Assembly (NCBI RefSeq): GCF_039535475.1
Contig: NZ_BAAAXG010000026.1
Span: 682,001-746,000, forward strand
Source: Streptomyces showdoensis
GTDB taxonomy: Bacteria > Actinomycetota > Actinomycetes > Streptomycetales > Streptomycetaceae
Length of the DNA stretch: 64,000 bases
Direction: 5' to 3'
How positions within the stretch are numbered: position 1 is the first letter of the stretch; each line of letters opens with the position of its first letter. A program made the translations under genes and the position numbers. A model generated the notes under the pieces. That model was not told where the DNA came from. It did no database searches and saw only the letters and a program-made list of their open reading frames with translations. Shown one piece after another: positions 8,561 through 16,468 of this stretch.

Positions 8561-10197
8561 CGGGCGTCACCGTCTTCGGGGTGCTCTTCGGCGCCTTCGA
8601 GGTGGCCGGTGGCCGCGCCGGTCATGGCGGAGCCCAGCTCCTCGGGCGTGATGGTGGCGGGGTCCGCGTCGGCGACCAGCTTGCCTCGGTACATGACGCG
8701 GAGCGTGTCGGACAGGCCGATCAGCTCGTCGAGGTCGGCGGAGATCAGCAGCACCGCGAGGCCCTCGCGGCGGGCGTCGCGGATCGCGTCCCAGATCTGC
8801 GCCTGGGCGCCGACGTCCACACCACGGGTGGGGTGGGCGGCGATCAGGAACTTGGGGCTGTGGCTCATCTCGCGGCCGACGATCAGCTTCTGCTGGTTGC
8901 CGCCGGAGAGCGAGGCCGCGGTGACGTCGATGCCCGGGGTGCGGACGTCGTACTCGCGCACGATCCGCTCGGTGTCCTTGCGGGCGGCCTTCGGGTCGAG
9001 GATGCCGCGCTTGGAGTTGGGCGCCTCGGTGACGTGGCCGAGGATGCGGTTCTCCCAGAGCGGGGCCTCCAGGAGCAGGCCGTGGCGGTGCCGGTCCTCG
9101 GGGATGTAGCCGATGCCGCCCTCGCGGCGCTTGCGCACCGAGACCTTGGAGATGTCCGTGCCGTCGAGGGTGATGACGCCCGCGTCGGGGCTGTTCATGC
9201 CCATCAGGGCCTCGATGAGCTCGGTCTGTCCGTTGCCCTCGACGCCGGCGATGCCCAGGATCTCGCCCTTGTGGATGGTGAGCGAGACGTCGTCGAGCAG
9301 CTTGCGGCCGGCGACGGCCTCGTCGTGCACGTCGACGGTGGTGGACGGGTCGGCCGGCGCGGCGGTGGTCAGCGGGGCGCCGACGGCGGCCCCGGCCTCG
9401 ACCAGGGTCAGCCCCTGCACCCGCAGCATCGGCACGTCCGTCACCGTCGACTCGCGGGTCTCCGGCGAGGGCAGCTCGGTGCCGACCATCAGCTCGGCGA
9501 GCTGCTTGGTCGTGGCGGTCTTCGGGTCGGCGGTGCCGACCGTGGTGCCGCGGCGGATGACGGTGATGTCGTCCGCGACCTTCAGGACCTCGCCCAGCTT
9601 GTGCGAGATGAAGATGACGGTCAGACCCTCGGACTTGAGCTCGCGCAGGTTGTCGAAGAGCGCGTCGACCTCCTGCGGGACGAGCACGGCGGTCGGCTCG
9701 TCGAGGATGAGGATCTTGGCACCGCGGTAGAGGACCTTGAGGATCTCCACGCGCTGCCGGTCGGCGACGCCGAGGTCCTCGACCAGCACGTCGGGGCGCA
9801 CCCCGAGGCCGTACGCGTCGGAGATCTCCTGGATCTTCCGGCGGGCCTTGCCGCCGATGCCGTAGAGCTTCTCGCCGCCGAGGACGACGTTCTCCAGGAC
9901 CGTCAGGTTGTCGGCGAGCATGAAGTGCTGGTGCACCATGCCGATGCCGCGCGCGATGGCGTCGCCGGGGCTCGAGAACGAGACCTGCTCGCCGTCGATG
10001 GCGATCGTGCCCTCGTCCGGCTTCTGCATGCCGTAGAGGATCTTCATCAGGGTGGACTTGCCGGCACCGTTCTCGCCGATGAGGGCATGCACGGTGCCCT
10101 TGCGGACGGTGATGGCGATGTCCTTGTTGGCGACGACGCCGGGGAACCGCTTGGTGATGCCGTGGAGTTCTACGGCAGGGGGGCTGGACGCGTTGAT
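8557..10197 (-). CDS. Nucleoside ABC transporter ATPase (two ABC domains), apparent AUC start codon
   Basis: About 546 residues with two nucleotide-binding domains, like the RbsA/YufO-type ATPases of BmpA importers. Domain 1 has Walker A GENGAGKST and Walker B LILDEPT. Domain 2 has a degenerate Walker A (GVEGNGQTE) and signature LSGGNQQK. The first strand (VELHGITKRFPG) lies upstream of every in-frame ATG/GTG/TTG. Between the in-frame TAG near 10274 and GTG 10092 the only plausible initiation codon with a Shine-Dalgarno sequence (GGAGAG, about 8 nt) is ATC at 10197. GTG 10092 would remove the start of domain 1. It is either a rare AUC start or a base error. Confidence 0.88.
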   Translation of the reverse strand: MNASSPPAVELHGITKRFPGVVANKDIAITVRKGTVHALIGENGAGKSTLMKILYGMQKPDEGTIAIDGEQVSFSSPGDAIARGIGMVHQHFMLADNLTVLENVVLGGEKLYGIGGKARRKIQEISDAYGLGVRPDVLVEDLGVADRQRVEILKVLYRGAKILILDEPTAVLVPQEVDALFDNLRELKSEGLTVIFISHKLGEVLKVADDITVIRRGTTVGTADPKTATTKQLAELMVGTELPSPETRESTVTDVPMLRVQGLTLVEAGAAVGAPLTTAAPADPSTTVDVHDEAVAGRKLLDDVSLTIHKGEILGIAGVEGNGQTELIEALMGMNSPDAGVITLDGTDISKVSVRKRREGGIGYIPEDRHRHGLLLEAPLWENRILGHVTEAPNSKRGILDPKAARKDTERIVREYDVRTPGIDVTAASLSGGNQQKLIVGREMSHSPKFLIAAHPTRGVDVGAQAQIWDAIRDARREGLAVLLISADLDELIGLSDTLRVMYRGKLVADADPATITPEELGSAMTGAATGHLEGAEEHPEDGDAR

Positions 10198-10271
10198 GGC
10201 GCACTCTCCTTGGCCGGAAGGAGCGGGGGCGGAGGGGCAGGGCGGGGCGAAGTTATCGTGCCGGTGGGCTA

Positions 10272-10285
10272 TCTACACGCGTAGC
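10272..10285. promoter_or_regulatory. Nucleoside-locus operator copy B (TCTACACGCGTAGC)
   Basis: Imperfect copy of the TCTACGCGCGTAGA palindrome with one mismatch per half, 74 nt upstream of the ATPase start. On the minus strand it overlaps a TAGATA sequence that could be the -10, which fits repression. Confidence 0.55.
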
Positions 10286-10323
10286 GCTGCCGAAAATTGA
10301 AAACCCGTACGGGAATGGGCCCG

Positions 10324-10362
10324 GGGCCCGGTACCAGTGGGGGTGCCACTGGGACCGGGCCC
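10324..10362 (-). terminator. Terminator downstream of bmpA
   Basis: 17-bp stem with one internal mismatch (10324-10340 with 10346-10362) and a 5-nt loop, 28 nt past the bmpA stop. It lies between the binding-protein gene and the importer operon and probably allows excess binding protein. Confidence 0.75.
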
Positions 10363-10390
10363 GCGGGCTCAGGTCGTGACCCGAGTGCCG

Positions 10391-11449
10391 TTACGGCGTG
10401 GTCTTGACCGTGATCTTGCCGTCGACGATGTCCTTCTCCGCCTTCTCGACGGCGGCGATGAGGTCGGTCATCTTCTTGTACTCGGGGTTGGAGTCGGCCA
10501 GGCCGACGCCGTCCGTGGCGAGGCCGTAGCGGATCTCACCGGTCTGCGGCTTGCCGTCCTTGACCGACTTGATCAGGTTGAAGACGGAGTCCGAGACGTC
10601 CTTGGTGACCGAGGTGAGGATGTTGGCCTTGTACGCGGCCAGACCCTTCTGGTTGTACTGGTCGGAGTCGACGCCGATGGCCCACTTGCCGGCCTTCGAG
10701 GTGGCCTCGATCGCGCCGGAGCCGGCGAGACCGGCGGCCGCGTAGATCACGTCGGCGCCCTTGTCGAGCTGGCCCTGGGCCGCGGCCTTGCCGAGGTCGG
10801 GCTTGGAGAAGCCGTCGAAGTTCGGCGGCTGGGTCAGGTACTGGGTGAGCACCTCGGCCTTGGGGTTGGTGGCCTTGACGCCCTGGACGAAGCCCGCCTC
10901 GAACTTCTTGATCAGCGGAACCTCGACACCGCCGATGAAGCCGACCTTGCCGGTCTTGGACGCCTTGGCGGCGGCGACGCCGGCCAGGTAGGAGCCCTGC
11001 TCCTCGTTGAAGACGAGGTTGGCGATGTTCGGGCCGGTCTTCGACGTGTCGTCGATGAGGCCGAAGGTGGTCTTCGGGTAGGCCTTGGCGACCTTCTCGA
11101 TGGCCGGGGCGTAGGCGAAGCCGACGCCGATGACCGGGTTGTTCCCGGCGCGGGCCAGAGCGGTCAGGCGCTGCACCTTGTCGGCGTCGCCCTCACCCTC
11201 GGAGGGCTCGGCCTCGGCACCCTTGACGCCGAGCTCGTCCTCGGCCTTCTTCAGGCCCTCGTAGGCGGCGTCGTTGAAGGACTGGTCGCCGCGGCCGCCG
11301 ATGTCGTACGCGATGGCGGCCTTGGTGGCGCCGGTGGAGGAGCTGGGGCTCGAACCGGCGTCCGTCGACGACTTGCCACAGGCGGTGGCGGACAGGGCGA
11401 GGGCCGCGGAGGCGATGCCTACCGTGGTGATCCTGGTGATCCGGCGCAA
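10391..11449 (-). CDS. bmpA: BMP-family nucleoside-binding lipoprotein
   Basis: 352 residues. A signal peptide with lipobox LSATAC puts the acylated Cys at about residue 24, anchoring it outside the membrane. A Ser/Thr-rich linker follows, then a periplasmic-binding-protein fold of the BMP/Med family (AIAYDIGGRGDQSFNDAAYEG, VIGVGFAYAPAIEKVA, DVIYAAAGLAGSGAIEA). It captures nucleosides and delivers them to the permeases and ATPase encoded downstream. Its promoter region carries operator copy C with a TACGAT -10 next to it. Transcription probably stops at the hairpin at 10324-10362. Confidence 0.93.
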   Translation of the reverse strand: MRRITRITTVGIASAALALSATACGKSSTDAGSSPSSSTGATKAAIAYDIGGRGDQSFNDAAYEGLKKAEDELGVKGAEAEPSEGEGDADKVQRLTALARAGNNPVIGVGFAYAPAIEKVAKAYPKTTFGLIDDTSKTGPNIANLVFNEEQGSYLAGVAAAKASKTGKVGFIGGVEVPLIKKFEAGFVQGVKATNPKAEVLTQYLTQPPNFDGFSKPDLGKAAAQGQLDKGADVIYAAAGLAGSGAIEATSKAGKWAIGVDSDQYNQKGLAAYKANILTSVTKDVSDSVFNLIKSVKDGKPQTGEIRYGLATDGVGLADSNPEYKKMTDLIAAVEKAEKDIVDGKITVKTTP

Positions 11450-11510
11450 GAGGAGGGTCCCTTCGAGACTGACCGAAAGCGCCTCTTCCGGCGCTGGTTT
11501 CGCGGCGATC

Positions 11511-11524
11511 GTAACGCGCGTAGA
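11511..11524. promoter_or_regulatory. Nucleoside-locus operator copy C (GTAACGCGCGTAGA) in the bmpA promoter
   Basis: One half (GCGTAGA) is perfect and the other diverged. On the minus strand it lies between a TTTAAC sequence and a TACGAT -10 (11508-11513), 62 nt before the bmpA start, a placement expected for a repressor. The ~300-nt gap 11450-11752 otherwise holds only the hairpin and AT-rich palindrome listed next. Confidence 0.55.
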
Positions 11525-11702
11525 TGTCAGTTAAAGACCCGTTCATGAGTCGTTATCGGATCGACGCGAACCGGCCAACTGGCAACCCCCGGCGTCCGGC
11601 CCGATACGGCCCGTCATACACGCTGGTACGGAGGTACGGGCCGGGCCCCGATCCGACACGCCGGGGGCTGGGCCGGACGGAGGAACGAGAACCGGCCCGC
11701 CA

Positions 11703-11717
11703 TTAAGTCGTACTTAA
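11703..11717. promoter_or_regulatory. AT-rich palindrome TTAAGT-CGT-ACTTAA
   Basis: Perfect 6-bp arms in an otherwise GC-rich gap. It lies between the M20 stop and the bmpA promoter. Candidate regulator site of unknown factor. Confidence 0.3.
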
Positions 11718-11728
11718 AGTCCGGTATT

Positions 11729-11748
11729 CGGCGTTTCTGTGAACGCCG
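11729..11748 (-). terminator. Hairpin after the M20 gene
   Basis: 7-bp perfect stem CGGCGTT/AACGCCG with a 6-nt loop, 4 nt past the stop of the M20 gene. A modest terminator candidate. Confidence 0.45.
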
Positions 11749-11752
11749 GGTG

Positions 11753-12985
11753 TCAGCTCCCCGCGGCGGCGTCGAGGAGGGCCGCCGCGGTGAAGAGCTC
11801 CACCCCGACGGTGATGGCCTGCTCGTCCACGTCGAAGTCGCCGGCGTGCAGGTCGCGCACCCGGGTGTCGCCGGGGGTCCGGACGCCGAGCCGGGCCATG
11901 GCGCCGGGGACGTGCTCCAGGTACCAGGAGAAGTCCTCGCCGCCGAGCGACTGCTCGGTGTCCTCGATCGCGTACGGGCCGCGCCGGGCCGCCATCGCGT
12001 CGCGGAGCAGCTCGGTGACGACCGGGTCGTTGACGACCGGGGGGACGCCGCGGACGTAGTCGACGGTCGACTTGGCCCGGTGCAGGGCGGCGATCTCGTC
12101 GATCGCCGCGTGCACCAGGTCCGGGGCCTCCCGCCAGGTCGGCAGGTCCAGGCAGCGGACGGTGCCGGAGAGCTCGGCGTGCTGCGGGATGACGTTGCAG
12201 GCATGCCCGGCCTCGATCCGGCCCCAGGTGACCGAGAGGCCCGAGCGGGCGTCCACCCGGCGGGCGAGCACCGCGGAGACGTCCACGGCGACCCGGGCGG
12301 CCGCGGTGACCAGGTCGGTGGTCAGGTGCGGGCGGGCGGTGTGGCCGCCGGGGCCGTCGAGGGTGACCTCCAGGCGGTCGCAGGCGGAGGTGATGGGCCC
12401 GGGGCGCAGCCCGATCCGGCCGGCGTCGACCCGCGGGTCGCAGTGCACCGCGATGATGCGGCCGACGCCGTCCAGCACGCCGCACTCGATGGCGTCGGCG
12501 GCGCCGCCGGGCAGCACCTCCTCGGCGGGCTGGAAGATCAGCCGGACGGCGGCCGGGAGGCGGCCCTGCCGGTCCAGCTCGGCGAGCACGAGCCCGGCGC
12601 CCAGAACGGCGGTGGTGTGCACGTCGTGGCCGCAGGCGTGGGCGCGGTCGGGGAGGGTGGAGCGGTACGCCACGGACTTGGTGTCCGGAATGGGGAGCGC
12701 GTCGATGTCGGCGCGGATCGCCAGCATGGGCCGCCGCCGGTCCCAGGTGCCGATGTCGCACATCAGACCGGTGCCGGTGGCGAGCACCTTCGGCGCCAGG
12801 CCCGCCGCCTCCAGCCGCTCCTTGAGCGCGGCGGTGGTGCGGAACTCCTGGTTGCCGAGCTCGGGGTGCATGTGCAAGTCCCTGCGGAACGCGATCAGTT
12901 CGCCGCGCAGGGTGTCGGACAGCGTTCCGGGCAGCGTTGCGGGCGCCGCGTCGGAGCCGGGCTCACGGGACTTCAACTGGTTCAC
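11753..12985 (-). CDS. M20-family amidohydrolase (aminoacylase/hippurate-hydrolase type)
   Basis: About 410 residues, as in M20D amidohydrolases. Metal-site features are RRDLHMHPELG near the N-terminus, AIRADIDALP, ACGHDVHTT (zinc-binding CGHDxH), FQPAEE with the catalytic Glu, and GGEDFSWY near the C-terminus. It should hydrolyse N-acyl amino acids or related amides in the cytosol; substrate unknown. GTG 12985 is preferred because TACCCT lies 7 nt upstream, fitting a leaderless mRNA; TTG 13006 is the longer option and has no ribosome site. Confidence 0.85.
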   Translation of the reverse strand: MNQLKSREPGSDAAPATLPGTLSDTLRGELIAFRRDLHMHPELGNQEFRTTAALKERLEAAGLAPKVLATGTGLMCDIGTWDRRRPMLAIRADIDALPIPDTKSVAYRSTLPDRAHACGHDVHTTAVLGAGLVLAELDRQGRLPAAVRLIFQPAEEVLPGGAADAIECGVLDGVGRIIAVHCDPRVDAGRIGLRPGPITSACDRLEVTLDGPGGHTARPHLTTDLVTAAARVAVDVSAVLARRVDARSGLSVTWGRIEAGHACNVIPQHAELSGTVRCLDLPTWREAPDLVHAAIDEIAALHRAKSTVDYVRGVPPVVNDPVVTELLRDAMAARRGPYAIEDTEQSLGGEDFSWYLEHVPGAMARLGVRTPGDTRVRDLHAGDFDVDEQAITVGVELFTAAALLDAAAGS

Positions 12986-12992
12986 CTTTTGA

Positions 12993-12998
12993 AGGGTA
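12993..12998 (-). promoter_or_regulatory. -10 element TACCCT, possible leaderless promoter
   Basis: TACCCT on the minus strand is 7 nt before GTG 12985. A TTGACC hexamer at 13011-13016 is too close (12 nt) to be its -35. Confidence 0.35.
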
Positions 12999-13101
12999 GG
13001 CCCCAAGAGAGGTCAACTGCCCGTTGATCACGAAAAGTTCAGCCCGTTAGGGGAAAGAAATCCGGTTCCGCAGGCATGACGGTCACCCTCTGTGGGTACG
13101 C

Positions 13102-14307
13102 TTACCCGAATTCGAGCCTTTCGGTGAGGGTCGCGGTGCCGGCGACGCCCGCCAGGAAGCCCTGCGCGCGCGGTGAGGCGTTCTCCCGCAGCCACTCGGG
13201 GGCGATCTCGCAGACGGCCACCTTCACCCCCGTGCCGGCGAGGGCCAGCGGCAGGGTGTGCACGACGGTCGACGGGAAGCTGACGACCGTGCGCCCGATG
13301 GGGCCGCGGCGGGCGATCAGCTCCAGCGGCAGATCGGGGCGGACCACCTCCAGGCCGGTCTCCACCGCGATCCGGTGCAGCTTCTCGGCGCTCTCGCGGC
13401 GGTGCGCGAAGTAGCGGGTGGCGCCGTGGGTGCGGGCCAGCACCGTCACGGCCCGCAGGTACTCGTCGGGGTCGACGACGCCGGTCTCCACCAGCGAGGT
13501 GCCGACCAGGTCGGCGCCGCGGGTCAGCCGGGGCGGGCCGAAGCGGGACCGGGTCCAGGAGAAGTCGTTGACGAGCACCGTGGTGCCCGGCGGCGGCTCG
13601 ACCGGCAGCGAGGTGAAGATCTCCACCGCGCGGTGCCGGCCCGGGGCCAGCTTGCGGCGGGCCATCGAGGTCACCGGGGCGAGCACCAGTTCGCGCGGGC
13701 CCCGGCTGCCCCGCCGGTGCCAGCGCACCAGGCGTTCGCCGCGCGCCAGTTGGGCGGCGAACTCCATGGTGGCGGTGCCGTCGTCGACGACGGTGACCCG
13801 GCGGGGGCCGAACAGGGTGAGCAGCAGCTGGACGTAGCGCGAGAAGGGGTCGCCCACGATCACCCGCTCCGCCGTGCGCAGCGGCCGGGCGAGCTCCCGG
13901 AGCGTGCGCACCACGGCCCCCCGCCCCTGGCGGGCGTCCTGCCACTTCACCGTGATGCCCTCGTCCCTGGCCAGCTGGGCCATGCGGCGCAGCTGGCCGC
14001 GGGACATCGGGTCGGTGGGCGAGAGGACGACCACCGTGAGGTCGGCCGGGGCGGTGCCCTCTCCGGGGGCGGTACGGGCGGGGAGGCCGGAGTCGGGACG
14101 ACCCGGTCCGTCCGCCAGGGCGGGCGTGCCGCCCCGCCCGGAGGGGCCGTCGGGCCGTCCGCCGGCCGCCGCCACGGGTGCGCGGCGGGTCGGCTGGGGC
14201 GGGACCGCCCGGAGGCGGGGCGGGTCCCGGTGGGCGGCCGTGTGGGCCCATTCCAGGACGTTCAGAAGCTGGACCGGGCTCTCGACGAACGCCAGCTGCC
14301 CGGTCAT
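13102..14307 (-). CDS. Polysialyltransferase-like glycosyltransferase (nonulosonate polymer)
   Basis: 401 residues. MTGQLAFVESPVQLLNVLEW at the N-terminus and the acidic VVDDGTATMEF block (D/E-D/E-G motif) resemble bacterial polysialyltransferases of the GT-B type; SFPSTVVHTLPLAL matches their late Ser/Thr motif. The usual HP motif is not obvious (AHRRE instead). Residues ~30-95 form a Pro/Gly/Arg-rich insert. It should transfer CMP-activated nonulosonic acid in the cytosol. ATG 14307 overlaps the synthase stop by 4 nt, so it closes a four-gene operon. Confidence 0.65.
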   Translation of the reverse strand: MTGQLAFVESPVQLLNVLEWAHTAAHRDPPRLRAVPPQPTRRAPVAAAGGRPDGPSGRGGTPALADGPGRPDSGLPARTAPGEGTAPADLTVVVLSPTDPMSRGQLRRMAQLARDEGITVKWQDARQGRGAVVRTLRELARPLRTAERVIVGDPFSRYVQLLLTLFGPRRVTVVDDGTATMEFAAQLARGERLVRWHRRGSRGPRELVLAPVTSMARRKLAPGRHRAVEIFTSLPVEPPPGTTVLVNDFSWTRSRFGPPRLTRGADLVGTSLVETGVVDPDEYLRAVTVLARTHGATRYFAHRRESAEKLHRIAVETGLEVVRPDLPLELIARRGPIGRTVVSFPSTVVHTLPLALAGTGVKVAVCEIAPEWLRENASPRAQGFLAGVAGTATLTERLEFG

Positions 14308-15197
14308 GCGGCGACGAGCCCCTGGACCCGGCGGAGCTTCTTCATCGGGCCGAGCTCCGACTCGTAGACCTTCTTGACGCCGTCGCCGAGGGCGGCCTCG
14401 ATGGTGCGGATGTCGCGGACCAGGCGCTGCAGGCCCTGCGGCTCGACGGAGGCGGCCTGGTCGGAGCCCCACATGGCGCGGTCGAGGGTGATGTGGCGCT
14501 CGACGAAGGTGGCGCCCAGGGCGACCGCGGCCAGCGTGGTCTGGAGGCCGGTCTCGTGGCCGGAGTAGCCGATCGGGACGTTCGGGTACTCCTCCTGGAG
14601 CGTCTGGATCACGCGCAGGTTGAGCTCCTCGGCCTTGGCCGGGTAGGTCGAGGTGGCGTGGCAGAGCAGGATGTTGTCGCTGCCCAGGACCTCGACGGCG
14701 TGCCGGATCTGCTTCGGGGTGGACATGCCGGTGGAGAGGATCACGGTGCGACCGGTGGCGCGCAGTTCGCGCAGCAGCTCGTCGTCGGTGAGGGAGGCGG
14801 AGGCCACCTTGTGGGCGGGGACGTCGAACTTCTCCAGGAAGGCGACGGCCTCGGTGTCCCACGGGGAGGCGAACCAGTCGATGCCGCGCTTCGCGCAGTG
14901 CTCGTCGATGGCGCGGTACTCGTCCTCGCCGAACTCCACGCGGTGGCGGTAGTCGATGTAGGTCATCCGGCCCCAGGGGGTGTCCCGCTCGATGTCCCAC
15001 TGGTCGCGCGGGGTGCAGATCTCGGGGGTGCGCTTCTGGAACTTGACGGCGTCGCAGCCGGCCTCGGCGGCCGCGTCGATGAGGGCGAAGGCGTTGTTCA
15101 GGTCGCCGTTGTGGTTGATGCCGATCTCGCCCGTGATGTAGACGGACCGGCCCGGGCCTGCGGTCTTGCTGCCGAGGGTGCGGAGGCGGGTGCTCAT
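14304..15197 (-). CDS. neuB: NeuB-family nonulosonic acid synthase (Kdn/Neu5Ac type), no SAF domain
   Basis: 297 residues. NeuB enzymes condense phosphoenolpyruvate with ManNAc, mannose or their 6-phosphates. TIM-barrel hallmarks are EIGINHNGD, AVKFQKRTPE, YSGHETG and VERHITLDRAMWGSDQ. Typical NeuB proteins are ~340-360 residues with a C-terminal SAF (antifreeze-like) domain; this one ends just after the barrel (KKLRRVQGLVAA) and lacks it. No epimerase gene for ManNAc is nearby, so a mannose-derived product (Kdn) is an inference. GAAGGAAA precedes the ATG. Confidence 0.85.
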   Translation of the reverse strand: MSTRLRTLGSKTAGPGRSVYITGEIGINHNGDLNNAFALIDAAAEAGCDAVKFQKRTPEICTPRDQWDIERDTPWGRMTYIDYRHRVEFGEDEYRAIDEHCAKRGIDWFASPWDTEAVAFLEKFDVPAHKVASASLTDDELLRELRATGRTVILSTGMSTPKQIRHAVEVLGSDNILLCHATSTYPAKAEELNLRVIQTLQEEYPNVPIGYSGHETGLQTTLAAVALGATFVERHITLDRAMWGSDQAASVEPQGLQRLVRDIRTIEAALGDGVKKVYESELGPMKKLRRVQGLVAA

Positions 15198-15250
15198 GAG
15201 GGTTTCCTTCGGGAGATCGGGAGATCGGTGGATCCGGGGGGATCGGAGGA

Positions 15251-16468
15251 TCAGCGAGCGGGGGTGACAGGGGTGTCGGGGAGGCTGAGCTCGGGTCCGA
15301 GGAGCCAGGCGGCGATCTCGCGGATCGCTCCGAAGCCGCCCGGGGTCTCGGTGACCGCGCGGGCGGCGGCCCGTACGGAGTCGTGGGCGCTGCCCACCGC
15401 GACGGGCCAGCCGACGAGGTGGAAGCAGGGCAGGTCGTTGACGTCGTTGCCGGCGTAGAGCACCCGCTGCGGGTCGACGCCCTGCTCGTCGCACCACTGC
15501 TTGAGGGCGAGGTCCTTGCGGTCCACGCCGTGCAGCACGGGGATGCGCAGCTTGCGGGCGCGGGCGGCGACGACGGGGTTCTGCTCGCTGGAGAGGATCA
15601 GCAGCGGGACGCCGGCCCGGCGCAGGGCGGCGATGCCGAGGCCGTCGCCGCGGTGGACGGAGACGAACTCGCGCCCGTCGGCGTCGATGTGGACGCGGTC
15701 GTCGGTCTGGGTGCCGTCGAAGTCGAGGACCACCGCGTCCACGTCGTCGAGGGAGGGGGCGGCCGCCGTGTCGAGCAGCGGGGCGAGGGCGCGGGCCCGG
15801 GCGAGGTCGTGCGGGTCGTCGATCTCCAGGACCCGGGCGGGGTCGGTGACGACGAGGGCGGTGCGGCCGAAGAAGCGGTGCCGGTGGGTGCGGAAGCCCT
15901 CGGCGGCCATGGCGTAGACGGCGCCGGTCTCCAGGTACTCGGGCTCGCGGTCCTGACGGCGCGGGCGGTGCGCCTTGTCGTGGTTGACGCCGGTGGCGCC
16001 GGTCGCGCCCTCGGGGGCGTCCCGCCACAGGAAGCCGTGCGAGGGGGCGGCGGTGAAGGCGGTGTCGGCCGCGCCCGAGGTGATCCTGGCGGCCGTGCCG
16101 TCGACCTCGTCCGGGGTGAGGAAGGGGCTGGTGCACTGGACCAGCAGGACCACGTCGGGGCGGCGGCCCGTGGTGGCCTCGAAGGCGTCCATGGCGTGCA
16201 GGACGGCCGACTCGCTGGTGGCGGCGTCGCCGGAGAGGGCGGCGGGGCGCCGCACCGCCTCCGCGCCGAAGGAGCGGGCGGCCGCGGCGATGTCCGGGTC
16301 GTCGGTGGAGACGACGACGTCGGTGACGATGGGCGCGGCGAGACAGGCCCGCACGGCGCGGGCCACCAGCGGCAGGCCGGCGACGGTGGCCAGGTTCTTG
16401 CCGGGGACGCCCTTGGAGCCGCCCCGGGCGGGGATCACGGCGAGGACGGTCGGCGTCGGCGGTGTCAT
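15251..16468 (-). CDS. neuA: Bifunctional CMP-nonulosonate cytidylyltransferase / KdsC-type HAD phosphatase
   Basis: 405 residues, two domains. Residues ~8-230 are a NeuA-type nucleotidyltransferase (IPARGGSKGVPGKN nucleotide loop, LVQCTSPFLTPDEVD, ETGAVYAM). Residues ~245-390 are a KdsC-like HAD domain (VVLDFDGTQTDDRV nucleophile motif, LILSSEQN, GNDVNDLPCF). Together they could dephosphorylate a nonulosonate-9-phosphate and activate it as a CMP-sugar. The same fusion order occurs in animal CMP-sialate synthetases. The start overlaps the upstream stop by one base (TGATG). It sits between the putative transferase and neuB. Confidence 0.85.
   Translation of the reverse strand: MTPPTPTVLAVIPARGGSKGVPGKNLATVAGLPLVARAVRACLAAPIVTDVVVSTDDPDIAAAARSFGAEAVRRPAALSGDAATSESAVLHAMDAFEATTGRRPDVVLLVQCTSPFLTPDEVDGTAARITSGAADTAFTAAPSHGFLWRDAPEGATGATGVNHDKAHRPRRQDREPEYLETGAVYAMAAEGFRTHRHRFFGRTALVVTDPARVLEIDDPHDLARARALAPLLDTAAAPSLDDVDAVVLDFDGTQTDDRVHIDADGREFVSVHRGDGLGIAALRRAGVPLLILSSEQNPVVAARARKLRIPVLHGVDRKDLALKQWCDEQGVDPQRVLYAGNDVNDLPCFHLVGWPVAVGSAHDSVRAAARAVTETPGGFGAIREIAAWLLGPELSLPDTPVTPAR

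Noticed and set aside
5754..10284. Very long plus-strand frames opposite the nucleoside operon
   Set aside because: Antisense shadows of clearly identified ABC transporter genes; a GC-rich third-position effect.
13011..13016. TTGACC as the -35 for the M20 gene
   Set aside because: Spacing to the TACCCT -10 is only 12 nt, too short for a normal promoter.
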